Below are positions 49,521 to 61,000 of a stretch of 64,000 nucleotides of DNA, piece by piece. Source of the DNA: Phoronis australis (taxonomy: Eukaryota; Phoronida; Phoronidae); NCBI GenBank assembly GCA_002633005.1, contig NMRA01000016.1, forward strand, positions 1,461,860-1,525,859, in the 5' to 3' direction. Below the pieces are notes generated by a model. That model was given only the letters and a program-made list of their open reading frames with translations, had not been told where the DNA came from and did not search any database. The number at the start of each line of letters is the position of its first letter. Position 1 is the stretch's first letter. Both the position numbers and the translations under genes were made by a program.

Positions 49521-50542
49521 GTATGCTGGTCATTTCAAGTTCACTTAGTAAATGTTTTAAGTATTTGATAATCATTAACTGTTTTTTATGATAATTCTCC
49601 ACTTCGCAAAAAATGATTGTCGAAATTGTCATTTTCCATTTTCATCGACTAATTTACACTGGAAACAATGGAAAATTTACCAAAAGTTGTTTTGTGACAG
49701 CTACGCAACAGAAACCATACTCGTATGAGACAGCACTGTTCACTCTGATGCCAAATCTGCGTCATCCTTAATAAGTTATAAGAGAATTATCAGAAGTTGA
49801 TTTAATTAGAATTACTGTTCTGTGTAGCAAGTATTATGTCTTCAATAGCCTCAGACCAACCTAATATTTTATTTATCTATGTACACGAAGATTTGTACTT
49901 TTATTAACTTCTATTTATTATTCATTTATGGTAATTGTTTTTTATTTAATCATATTGTCGTATACTTTTAATACCTTCTATTTCTTGTTTGGTCATCATT
50001 TATTTTTGTTTCTCCAGTCTTTCCATGGCAGTCATTATTGATCATATAAGTCCTGTATTTCGTTTTTACAAGTCTGTTTGTGTGTCTTACTTTCTTTGTG
50101 CGTTTTTGTTGAGGCCCCCCCCCGGAAAACTGATGGGGTTACCCTCATTGTAAATATCATAATAAATAGTTAAATAAATAAATACTAGTTTTCTTAATCT
50201 TCATTTTGTGTAGAAATTTGACAAAATATTATACTTTTACTTGTCATCAATATTGTGCGCTAAATAAGTAAAAAATAACTGTACACAAAATTAGTTGATA
50301 TTTTAAAAAATTAAGTGGTTTTGTTTTGGCTGTTTGTCACTCATTTAATCAAATGATTTCTTTAATGTTAAAATATTCCTAGGAGTATGAAAACAAGCCT
50401 GGCATTTTGGCTCGTAGTCCTATTTAACATTGTCTGAGAATATTTTGACAATTTCAAAATATTTCTTTGTATTTTGAAGAATTAACGTGATCATACACAC
50501 AAGTTCTTATTCAATTCCAGCTTCCTTTTGTTTCATTCCCAG

Positions 50543-50595
50543 GGGATTTGCATGACGAAGACGCCGAATCGCTACAGTTGAAAGTTATCAGATAC
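50543..50595 (+). CDS. PDE2A: PDE2A-like exon 7, second assembled copy
   Basis: A repeat of exon 7 with intact AG and GTAAGT borders and one silent difference at a leucine codon. It is part of the 2.1-kb duplicated block and probably the same exon from the other haplotype. A true tandem exon duplication is the alternative, but the breakpoints coincide with the edges of an assembly gap. Confidence 0.7.
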
Positions 50596-51519
50596 GTAAG
50601 TGACATCGCCATGGCTGCATCCTGTAAACCTTAAAGTTAGGCCAGAGTTAAAGGCCACGCAAAATGGTGTGAGTGAAGGCGAGGGTTTGCCGAGTATAAG
50701 TTCGAGGAGCATTACTAGCGCAGATTAGCAAAATGGACACCACTGAAGTGATTGATGGCGATTAGTAGGAATATTGAAATATGGTTGTAAATTTGCTATA
50801 TCTGTACCATATGGTAACTGTACTCTTGTTTCTCCTGAAAGTAATTGCCAAAATGATCCATTATGTGACATTTTAGTTGATTGGGAAATTTTTAAAACAA
50901 AAATGGAAAATAAAAAATTCTAGTGTATAATTAGCTTGGTTTGAGCTGTGGAGATGGCACACAATGTTGGTTAGTTTATGTGAATTCCAGCAGGGTAGTC
51001 ATTAACTAAAAATTGAAAAATGTCAATTTTGAGAATTTAGTTATGTGCAAAATAAGTGAAAATTACCGAGACTCCTTGGAAACTGATATAAATTGAAGAC
51101 ACACAGTAAGTGGAAACCATGATAGTTCTCGTTCTAAACTACAATGATTATCGTTAATTTAATTTGAACACTAAATTAAGACTGCATTAGACTTCAGAAA
51201 TTTCACAAAGAAACCATCAGTCGAGAAGTTAGTGGTTCAGTCTAGATTATTACCGAACACGAATTGCTTCTCATCTTGTTTCTAATTTATCTGGGCCTCA
51301 TGGGAGACTGTTGTGCTTTCGTTTGCTTGAGCCACACTGTGATAACAAAAAAAGCTATTAGTGTAAATGCATATTTGTGTCACCAGTTTGCATATTATCA
51401 CTTCCCTGATGACGTGTCAAGTGTAATAATCCAAATGTGTGATATGATATCAGTTTATTTGATATCAGTTTATATGATATCAGTTTATATGATATCAGTT
51501 TATATGATATCAGTTTATA

Positions 51520-52408
51520 CTTAAAGGGACGTCAATAAGAAAAAAATGTGTTATTGGGGTAACTGCTGGATGGGATATACTTCTTGAACTTGTTAGCTTT
51601 CAATTGACCAGGGTTATAAAACAGCAAAATCCATAAAGTGTTTTTGTTATTATTCCCTTGCCAAATGATGTATGAATGTCGCAAAGTACTGTTTAATTTG
51701 CCACATGGACCGATGGTTATCGCCTATGGGACGCTACCATTGTTTTCCTTTGTTGTGTCTTTGTTGGATACAACAATACAGGCCGCACGGATATCGTACC
51801 TTGGGCACACATCTGCTGGTTAACGATAAATGCTTGTTATTATCTTTTATTTTAAGAAAGAAACACACTGTGAACAATGGATACACCTTATCTATCAATA
51901 TCTATGCGATGAGCTTGCAATCTAGTTTCCCCGTGGGTTGTCATTGTTTGCTCAGCATTCATTGAAATCATGGCCGGTGACTTTACCATAACTAATAATG
52001 TTGAAAATGCTCAGTCTGCTATATGTAGTGGGATTTAGCTCCCCTGGCAAAGCATTAGACTTCGACCACAGGGGTTACATATTCAATTATGTGCTGAGCC
52101 TAATCTAAGAAAATCGCCTTTCATACGGATAATGCTCTTTTAAGACACCTGATTTGTTTCATTCAACTTGTGCTTTAACTCTGTTTCAACTGTGATGCCT
52201 TATTTAAGTCACTGTTTTGTCTGCGTTCTTGTGTATTCAGTAATCAGCAGCTTCCGACAATCAAAAGGAAACCAAGTGTTAGGCAGTTGTTTTTAATTAT
52301 CTTTTAACAACTTGCGTTTGCTTAAAATGTTGATTTTTGTCTTGTACTTTTCTAACTTGTCATCTCAATTCATTGATTGACATGCTGTCTTGTTTTTCCC
52401 AATCTCAG
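51520..52408. other. Right part of intron 7
   Basis: Unique sequence with one tRNA-like stretch at 52028-52092. No coding segment before exon 8. Confidence 0.6.
52028..52092 (+). repeat. tRNA-like fragment (possible SINE head)
   Basis: GGGATTTAGCTCCCCTGGCA resembles a tRNA 5' end with an A box. AAAGCATTAGACTTCGACCA resembles the anticodon arm, and GGGGTTACATATTCAA a degraded B box and T arm. It cannot fold as an intact tRNA and is therefore likely a relic. Confidence 0.3.
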
Positions 52409-52483
52409 CTGGAGAAGCACACAGCCTCACAGATAGCATTTCTCCTGCTTGTGTCGCCTAGTGCTGGTGAATTGTTTTGCCAG
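52409..52483 (+). CDS. PDE2A: PDE2A-like exon 8
   Basis: Seventy-five bases, phase 0 to 0, encoding LEKHTASQIAFLLLV, then SPSAGELFCQ. Human PDE2A has a 25-residue block of the same length, LQQETRASRCCLLLV then SEDNLQLSCK. This is the first core beta strand of GAF-A. The acceptor is CCAATCTCAG and the donor GTGAGT. Confidence 0.92.
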
Positions 52484-53865
52484 GTGAGTCAACAGGGAAC
52501 AGGTGTTGAAGGTAGAGTGGTCGTTACCGTAGTTTCATTTGCACCATCATGAGGGTGTTGTACAGGTTGGCACTGAGAATTTTTGAAAGGTCACTCATGA
52601 CATCACAAGCTCACTGAATGTAGTCTCCATGTCTGTGTTGAATAAATTTGTTATTCTTACTGTAGGGACCATTACAATCATGTATTCTAAATGTTTTTTA
52701 CTATTTCTTATTTTTGGCTCGTTTCTACTTTTTATTTAAAAATTCCTACAATTTCCTACTTTTCTGTCTCACTTAATCTCTGAAAGATCATATGGTGTTA
52801 TCTTTCTGGAACAATGAGTAGTCACTTAAGATCATGATAGAGAGGACTGGATACAGACAGCTATCGTCACAGCCATAGGTAACATTCGTCCTTCACGTGG
52901 TGAAGACTCATCAAAGGCAAATTAAACCAAAACTACCTACTAGTAGTATCTTTTCTCTTTGGAAGTTTTCCCATAAGCTGAGGTTAACGAGGACACGTTT
53001 CTAACTCAAGAGGGTATTTTGCTCCGCCGGGTATCTCGGGTGGACATTTTGACTCCGGTATCCGTGATATTGTTGTGGGTTGGTAAATAACAGCTCGTTA
53101 TTCGCGAGACAGCTCCAGGGATCTTAGAAGATGTGTACACAGCAAATCCATACTTACCCACAGTACCGTAACCTAAACTGCGTTGCTTGTAAATTGTAAT
53201 GTTTGTTATACAGAAAGCCACGTTTCAAGCCCTAGTGAGGTACAGACACTGAAGATGAATGACCTTTCGCTTGACTTCTTTAATAACCAGATGTAATTGA
53301 AGCAAATGTGATATAGCACCAGTAAGATTACTACTACAGTGATTGATTATCATTTGAATAGCTGGTGAACATTAACACAATTTTCTAAATCTCCAGTCTT
53401 GTTGATTGGCCCAAGTTGTGTTGAAGGAATGCATTTGCCTAGGAGTAACGCCTGGAGTGGATGCTGTTCTCATTCTTTAAAAATTCTGCTATGAAGGAAT
53501 GTCTAGAAACCCTGTGATTTGTTGACAAATTGGCTGGGACTTTTTTATTGAATCGTAATGTCACTTTTTATCACGCATGTCGTGATGTGCCCATGCAATT
53601 ACCATATGTCACGTGTCCTTGTTATTACATAGAACGTTATTGTACGGTCATGTGACATGGTTATTGCATGGGAGTTGGCAAAAAAATGTGGATTAAAACT
53701 TTGATTTGAGGTATAATATATGTTAAACTACACAGTCACGTTTTCTTTCATCCTTGTGAAAATATTCACTTGGCGTAGCATCCTCTGCTCATAATGTTCA
53801 CCCAATATGTGTAGCTAAACCTATTATTTACTTGCAAGAAGAATGTGTTGTTTGTTTGTTTTCAG
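52484..53865. other. Intron 8
   Basis: About 1.4 kb of AT-rich sequence. I see no repeat or gene that I can name. Confidence 0.6.
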
Positions 53866-53907
53866 GTCATAGGTGACAAAATTTTACCTGAGGAGCTGCG
53901 CTTTCCG
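53866..53907 (+). CDS. PDE2A: PDE2A-like exon 9 (42-base exon)
   Basis: Fourteen codons, phase 0 to 0: VIGDKILPEELRFP, against human VIGDKVLGEEVSFP. The length is identical and ten residues match. The acceptor is TTGTTTTCAG and the donor GTAAGT. It is part of GAF-A. Confidence 0.93.
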
Positions 53908-54364
53908 GTAAGTTGAGCTACCTGAAATTAGTTTTTGATGAATGACTTAAAGCCTAACTTCAACAGAATTTTTTTACTTAAGATGTTTTAGGCTAGCCAG
54001 ATAGTCCTAGCAATTCCTTAGTAAAATAAGAAAACGCGAGTTCAATAACGCAATTGTAAGCCCGTCAAATGATAAGTGAAGCTGCCTTTTTGTCCAATGT
54101 TGCGTCACCGTGAGATCCCAGCACAAGCAACAAAAGGTTGTATTGAATAGAGGTCTGAATAGAACACCATTGCGTGCGGGTGTTTTTCGCAGCTTTTTTA
54201 ATTAAAAGATGATTCTCGTGGTGACGTAGATAAAAGCAAGCCACTACGCCTAACAGTCCGTTACATTTGGCAATTTATGTCACAGTGGTCTCAGAGCTAT
54301 ACTGTAGGAACCAAATTTACATGTGTTACCATTGAAGATAGGCTTTAATATTTGTTGGACCTCA

Positions 54365-54845
54365 TGGACAAGTCTGTGTGTGTATTAGACAACTAGATTT
54401 TAACTCTCTGAAAGTAGAAAGCCTGTGGAAGTTGCTTTTTGACCGATAAAAATTCTGCCATTGGGTTATGTAACCATGTCTTTTTAGAAAAAAAATTACA
54501 AAAATGAAACCTAAGGTAATTTATACCAAACAACGCATCAATAACACGACCAAACTTTGCTTGGTAAAAATATTTAGTGTGACACCTAATAAACAGCGTC
54601 ACAGTTTTGCAAGTTATCATTTCGTTTCGATTTATTTTCTGTAACTTCTGAGATGTTTTTCATAAAAATCGTGAAAGTCCTAATTTTTATAGCCACTTCG
54701 TGGAAACGTGGAACGTTTTAAAAAGAATATTACTGGCAGTGTTTTGAAGAACAGCGCATAAAGCATGGTATTTGAAAGTTTTGTATGAATTATATTCACC
54801 TTCTGTGATCTGATGTTCTGAAGTTAATGAAATTTGATAATTGGT
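54365..54845. mobile_element. Foldback-family arm C
   Basis: Blocks in family order: GACAAGTCTGTG, ACTCTCTGAAAGTAGAAAGC, GTAACCATGTCTTTTTAG, GTGGAACGTTTTAAAAAG and GAAGAACAGCGCATAAAGCA. No inverted partner nearby. Confidence 0.65.
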
Positions 54846-55377
54846 GTTTGGAATTTTTCTCTGTTAAGAGCATTTCCTCTTTTGGTTTCAGTTTCCTCTT
54901 ATTTGATTTCCAGTTTCCTTTTTTATTTTTATCATTCTTTTGACTTTAATTATGCAAAAAATGTTTCTTGCATTTAAATTTTACAACACAAAACATAATT
55001 CTGTCGCATCAACCTATTTATTTGTAGAATGATACATCACCTGGAAAATTTTCTTCTTTTTTGACACAGGTCGTTGCAAGTGTTGGAAAATGTTTGTAGG
55101 GTTCTTCACAGCGTTAAACCCTGAATAATGGATTTTATTTGAGTCCAGGGAAAGTGAGGGTAATTAAGCACTTGCGTTGCTAGTCGCCGTGTTTGTTTAT
55201 ATATCTTTTCGGCTCCAATATTGACCCTTGAACCTGATACCGTGTTGTTTCCAATTGGTTGGCTATCTTTTCTTGCTGCTATTCCTTGATCCTACTGCAG
55301 AAATTTCTGTCACAGTTTTGCTTAAGACACACATTTGTTTTTAGCTAGGTTGAACGTCTCCACTGGTTCTAAACGTA

Positions 55378-55738
55378 CTCGCCATAATTAGTTCAATCTA
55401 AAAACTGATGACAAGCTGTCTAAAAGTGAAGCATTTCAACTTTTGAACACTCAGGCACTCATTCAGCTTTGTCAGTATTTTTCATGTAATTGTACACTAG
55501 TGACGTTATCCCGGCTTGTGGCAAAGTAGCCAGGGATAACGGAACCCAACTTTCTTTNCTCGCCATAATTAGTTCAATCTAAGAACTGATGACAAGCTGT
55601 CTAAAAATGAAGCATTTCAACTTTTGAACACTCAGGCACTCATTCAGCTTTGTCAGTATTTTTCGTGTAATTGTACACTAGTGACGTTATCCCGGCTTGT
55701 GGCAAAGTAGCCAGGGATAACGGAACCCAACTTCCTTT
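55378..55738. repeat. 180-bp direct duplication around a single N (55558)
   Basis: 55378-55557 and 55559-55738 are nearly identical, from CTCGCCATAATTAGTTCAAT to GGGATAACGGAACCCAACTT, with three or four differences. One N separates them. Confidence 0.9.
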
Positions 55739-56473
55739 TTGTTCATTGTCATGTGTCACTCGGCAACATGCAAATTACGTAATTGGTTCGTAACAGATGT
55801 ATGAATTTCGAAGACCAAGTCAGGAGGTACAAACTGTTCTATCAGTAACCAGCTGTTTGGTTAACTGCCATTTTGTTCGAACGAACTAACTTCAGTTCAT
55901 GCTCTTGGTGTTTGTTGTTTTGTTTCAAACTTATCAACCACTAGGTGTCGCTCACATAGTTTTCTATTTCAATGACATAAGCTTAGTTGTAAAACTATCA
56001 CCGTGTCGATTTTGTTAACTTATCAGACTAAAAATTGACGTCACACTAATAAGTAGGCTCATCTTTTGTGAGAATCTGCAAAAAAGTCTAGAAACTGTTG
56101 TGATATTTCTCTGGACGGGTACTTATTATTCAATTTCACACCTCATATGTACTAACTTCAGCCCTTGTGTAATTCCAATCCAGTTTTCAGTGGAAATTGA
56201 AAATTTATGACCCGTATTTAAGACATTATAAAGCAACTGTCTGATTGTTCTAATGAGGAATTAAGCTTTTCATTCCAGCAATTGGTAACCAATCAACTGA
56301 AGTCAGGACAGTTTGTTTTTGTGGACACATTTTCAACAAAAACTGTTTTAATGAGAGACTCCTTAACCCTAAATATCAAAATGTGATAACAATCATGGTT
56401 TGTTTTCTTCACATTCGTAAGAATGTTCATTTTTTGTGCAGCTCTTTGTCATGTTCTACAATTTCTTTTTAAG

Positions 56474-56542
56474 GCTAGTAGAAACTGCTTTTCCTCCGTT
56501 CTCATAAAGAAAAGACCCGTCTCTCGCAATGACATCTCTCAG
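56474..56542 (+). CDS. PDE2A: PDE2A-like exon 10 (69-base exon)
   Basis: Found by looking for the GAF-A segment missing between exons 9 and 11. After TTCTTTTTAAG it encodes ASRNCFSSVLIKKRP followed by VSRNDISQ. Human PDE2A has LTGCLGQVVEDKKS followed by IQLKDLTS. Anchored on the shared cysteine, the 19 residues from C to the exon end have equal length. The K-K/R-x-hydrophobic...D-I/L-S/T pattern is typical of GAF domains. Phase is 0 to 0, as both neighbours require. The donor GTAATC is suboptimal. This is the least certain exon, because the first four residues do not match. Confidence 0.75.
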
Positions 56543-56977
56543 GTAATCATGAGCTCCTTCAGGTAAAAATTACCCAGCATCCTATAGATTTGTTTGACAT
56601 GATTCTCAGTGCTTCTTTTTGGAAAAGTGGTATGTGTACAATCTGCCCGCTTTCATTTTGTCTTGCAGTGACTATTGTTAAATTCCATTTAAAATTATTG
56701 TTTCTTTTGTAAAGGGATATCAAATACAATTAAATCTTGTCTGATTTTTGATAAAGGTCATATGATTTCAACAGCTAATCTGATTTTGGTGAAGAGTTGT
56801 TAAAACATAACCTGAATCTCATCTGACATCTCTAGTCACAAAAAACATTGTATGGTGACAATGAATTGCTTTCACCGTCTCCTAACACTTTCCTGAAGTA
56901 TATCGCCACATTGCAGCTTTTTTCATTCTCCCGATAAATACATCCTGTTTCTGCTCACCTTAGCGTTTACATTTTAG
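56543..56977. other. Intron 10
   Basis: A 435-base intron with a pyrimidine-rich 3' end. Nothing else recognised. Confidence 0.7.
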
Positions 56978-57111
56978 GAACAATTTGAAGAACTGCAGAG
57001 CATAGTTGGTATAGAGGTGGACTCATTGCTGTGCATACCAGTAATGAGACAGACGAGTGGAGATATAGTAGCTCTTGCCTGCCTCATCAACAAACAGACC
57101 CCTGATCACAG
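56978..57111 (+). CDS. PDE2A: PDE2A-like exon 11
   Basis: One hundred and thirty-four bases, phase 0 in, 2 out. It encodes EQFEELQSIVGIEVDSLLCI, then PVMRQTSGDIVALACLINKQ. Human PDE2A has [20 protein letters not shown], then [20 protein letters not shown]. It carries the central beta strands of GAF-A and the Asn-Lys that begins the NKFDE motif. The acceptor is ACATTTTAG and the donor GTGACT. Confidence 0.94.
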
Positions 57112-57886
57112 GTGACTTTTTAAAGTTCGCCGCAGCTTCAATAAGGCTTTCTCATCGTAGACCAGACTTTCTTATTTAGTTCAGTTTGAAAGTGCTATCA
57201 TTCTATACCGAAACGTGTCTATAACAGTTTTGTGGTAAAAGTACTAATTGGGACGAAAAACATTTATTTTTTATATGAGCACTGTCCCCAGAAATTGCTT
57301 TCGTGTTATGTCCAGGTTCTCATTCACTCCCTTTCATACAATGAAAAAGTATTCAATTAATATTTTTTCAAAATAGCATCTCAACGTTGTCAATTAATTA
57401 TCTTAATTAACGAGCCACTCAATTTTTGGTTACGCGTATTATACGCAACTTTGTGTACCTAACATATACCCCATGTGCATAATTCAGGTTATGACAAAAG
57501 ATGACTGTGTATTGCACACCCAAGTTGCTTATTTCACACACAATCTGCATTTTTTACCAGTTTTCATTCAATAGTTGTCTTGATGACTCGAAGCTTATTA
57601 ATAAGAATTTTGTTTTTGTGTTCAGTTAATCTTCACCTCTATTTTTGTCAATATTCTTCCCCCATCTAGACACATGTATGAATGCCTCATCCTTAAGAGA
57701 AATGTTATGCTATCAAGGAAGGCAAAATGTCTTTACAAAACTCATTATCTTTTTATGTCACAAGAATAACCTTTACAAACCTTGCTACATCAAGACTATG
57801 CTCAGGAAGTGCCTTACTCAAGCCAAGCAGCTAGTCAAGCCTATTCATAAAGACATGCCCAAGTTAATTGAGCGTGTGAATCTTAG

Positions 57887-58374
57887 TTAAGGGCCTTTCA
57901 TACAAATGTCCACCTGTTGATGGTTTGGGGAGTTGTGGTCAGTATGAATGCTTAACTTCAGTCCTGGATCAAAGTTAACATCTCCAATTAACATCACAGT
58001 TCACAGGTGGATTTAACAGCGCAGCGTCCACGCTGCGGTGCAGTATGAATGGTCAACTTCGGTCCCATTGAAGTTATCGTCTGGTGCCACTGTTATCGTC
58101 AACAATTTAAGGAAATTGCAGTTGCTAATTTTGCTCGAATAATCACCAATCATATTAAAAATAAGATTTATGTTAATTAGCCCATGTAAATGTTCCCAAA
58201 TTGTCACATTAAAAAAATCTTAACGTGCAGCGCTACCTTGCGATTACTTCGATGACCACAGCATCACCTACCGTTTACTTGGATGTTCCTTAACTACTGA
58301 AGCCAGTGTGAATGGTTTAGTTCACATGGAGGCTCTGCTTACACTGGAGTTAAATCAGTATGAAAGGGCCTTTA
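57887..58374. mobile_element. MITE with AAGGGCCTTTCATAC ends, full-length copy
   Basis: The left end is TTAAGGGCCTTTCATACAAA; the right end reversed is TAAAGGCCCTTTCATACTGA. Length is 488 bases with no coding capacity. Internally, GAGTTGTGGTCAGTATGAA and a right-half counterpart (AGCCAGTGTGAATGG) suggest long imperfect inverted arms. Related copies are at 23703-23930 and 28554-29087. Confidence 0.8.
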
Positions 58375-58503
58375 GACTGTAGTGCACCTGTAGATATTTC
58401 CATCAGATTAGATTTATTGCATTGGAAACACAAAGGGTGTGGTAATGTGCTGGCTGCAGATGATAGGGGTGAATGGGGTGTAGTTTGTAAAGGCAACTAA
58501 TTT

Positions 58504-59585
58504 ATTATGCACCCACATATTTATATGTGGACGCATTATGCCGTCATCTCCGTCCGTCCGTCCGTACGGGCGGCGTCCGTCCGTCCGTACGGGCGGCGTC
58601 CGTCCGGCGTCCGCTGCTCTATCTCCAAAACCCTTTGACATACATTCATGAAATTTGGCACATATGTTCCATTCATGAATGGGACAGCATGTGCGAACTT
58701 TCGGACGGATCCGACTACCGGTGTGCCCCCTAGTGGCAATTTTAGTTTTTTACGCTTACCTTTGCATCTTCAAAAGTCCTGAACAGATTTTCGTGAAATT
58801 TGGTATGTAGGCACCTATTAGTAAGATGACGCTATCCTCCCGTTTTCAGATGGATTTGACATAGTTTGCGCCACCTAGTGGCCATTTTTAGTGTTTTCGA
58901 GTCTGTTTTTGTGCGTCCACCCCTCTATCAGCCAAACCGCTCAAAGGATGATTGTGAAAATTGGCATGTATGTGCTTACTATAAAGAGGACAGCTGACAA
59001 TGATTGTCAGACGATTTGGACTACTGTGGCGCCTCCTAGTGGCAGTTTTTTTTTTGCGCCCATGGCTGTATCTCCCAAACCGTTCTCAGGATCTTTACTA
59101 AATTTAGCAAGTGTATTTATGTGATGTTGACAATGGACGATGACGACTTTAGGATGATTCTGCCTACCGGTATGCCTCTAGTGGCAATTTTAGTATTTTG
59201 CATTGACCTCTGTATTTTCATAGGTCTTCAGGTGTATACTTTGTGTTACTTCGTGACTATGAAGGAAAAGTTCCAAGTAGAAATTTGTTTCTGGCATTCT
59301 AATGCTGTGCTAATCTCATATGTTGGTAAATTTGTTTTTAATTCTATGTTTCTGTGTTGCTTTAAGCAACTAATGTATAGGATGTGCTTGTATTATGAAG
59401 ATCACTCACATTTTGCCCCTAGCCTATTGAGGAGACAATGACCATGCCTTTCCATTTTGCAAAGTACAACATACTACATATATGCTCTCTACTGGCCACT
59501 TTTTGGTACCAATAAACAACCCTAGAAAGATACCGTATACGGTGCAATTGTGGGCGCATTTCAACGCTCTGCGCTGCTCTTGTAA
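58504..59585. repeat. CCTAGTGG-type element with about four degenerate 150-bp units
   Basis: TAGTGGC motifs lie near 58731, 58875, 59035 and 59178, about 145-160 bases apart. Each is preceded by AAACC(G/C)-like text, a TGAAATTTGGCA-type block and a GAC or GGAC segment. The left end has short tandem CCGTCCGTCCGTAC and GGGCGGCGTCCGTCCG repeats (58550-58615). The right end shares GCATTTCAACGCTCYG with 35470-36353. Confidence 0.65.
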
Positions 59586-60149
59586 ACCACGTGAGGTTCT
59601 GTAGAGTGTTATTCACAAGTAGGTGTATTTAGCCAACTATCTGCTGAGAAAACAACACAGTTTTAGTGAACCATATAGTTTATTTACAATACTGTTAATG
59701 AATGTTGTCACTTAGGAAACCACACACCTAAAAGATGATCTCTGTAGAATTATGAAGCACTGCAATAAACATAATATGAAAAGCCGACGGGAAATTGTTG
59801 GGAGTTGGAGCCAAATTGTAACTTAGTGGAAGTATTATAATTGTTATTCAAGGAGATAAAGGTTTTATAATTCATGATATGTAGGCTTTCTTTAATAAGC
59901 AGGGTATGGGGTCTATTGACCTTGTAGAGTATACATAACTTATTAAAATTAGTGTCGTGGTAGGTGGCAGAGACTTGCTTCCTGTCCCTTTTTCATTCTG
60001 TGTCTATCATTCTAGTATTTGACTGTTTTGCAGTATTCACCTTTTAGGTAGTTTCCCACTAGTGATGTTTTGAGTTATCAAGCAACGTCACCTTTGGGAA
60101 TATGACATCATTCACTGAAGCATTTCTTATTAATTTTGGCTTATAATCA

Positions 60150-61000
60150 GAACCATCTACGAACCTTTAGATTTTAACAGTGATTAAAAGTGTATGTTTT
60201 CTGAAAGTAGATTTTTTTTCTTTTCACGATTTTGACATTTATTCTGTTATGTGACTGATGTGTTGTCGTAAAATTTAGCAAAACAAGAAAGGAGCATCCA
60301 TAAAAAAACAACATCATTAAGACGGCCAAATTTCATTTGATGTAAATTTCAAAATGAAATCTCAAAAACTCTGTTTCAGTGTTCGAAAATATCATTTGTT
60401 CCCTTTCGTTTTATCCGACTTCTGAATTTTTTCATAGAAGTCATAAAAGTCCTATTTTTTATTGTCTGACTTGCAAAATGAAACATTTTAAAAATAATTC
60501 CTGAAAGTGTTTTGAGAACTGCACATAAAGCACAATACCTAAATGTTTCATGCGAATCCCATCAGTCATTTCTGAGATATGATTTTCCGATTGTAGCCAA
60601 ATAAACTTTTCAGGTACTATGCTTTGTGCATGATTCTCCAAAACACTCAAGGAATTGTTTTTTTGAGTTTCCTCTTTTTGCATGAGGGCCTGTCAAAAAC
60701 GGGAGTTACGGGATTTTTATGAAACAACTTGAAAGTTGCTTTAGAATGAAAATGATGATAATTGAGACAACTAGATTTTTGGGATTTCAGGTAAACATCA
60801 ATATCAAATGATACTTGATCATGTTATTGATACCATTGTCTTGTGATTAAAGTATGCTTCTTTTGTGCTAAATTTTACTAAAAAGGCATGGTCACGTGAC
60901 CCAACTAATGACAGATTGATAAAAAGTAAAACATGAAATTCTAATGTATACTTGAGGTAAAATCTATATTTTGTAGATATCTGGCTAAGCACCTCTTGAC
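60150..61000. mobile_element. Foldback element D, both arms present
   Basis: The left arm (about 60165-60570) has the direct family blocks, such as GTAAAATTTAGCAAAACAAG and AAACATTTTAAAAATAATTC. The right arm (about 60600-61000) has their reverse complements, such as CTCCAAAACACTCAAGG, TTTTTGCATGAGGGCC and GCTAAATTTTACTAAAAAGG. The copy shows that the family is a long-armed hairpin element without coding sequence. Confidence 0.7.

Larger units (their letters stand above)
49448..51519. repeat. 2.1-kb block, second copy, with exons 6 and 7
   Basis: Repeat of 46867-48949 in the same orientation, ending at the same five-unit GATATCAGTTTATAT array, after which unique sequence (CTTAAAGGGACGTC) continues. 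Interpreted as the second haplotype. Confidence 0.95.
53908..56473. other. Intron 9
   Basis: It contains foldback arm C (54365-54845) and a 180-base duplication around a single N (55378-55738). Confidence 0.6.

Noticed and set aside
49448-50595. Mutually exclusive or duplicated exons 6 and 7
   Set aside because: Introns are duplicated at the same high identity and the breakpoints match gap edges, so allelic assembly error is simpler.
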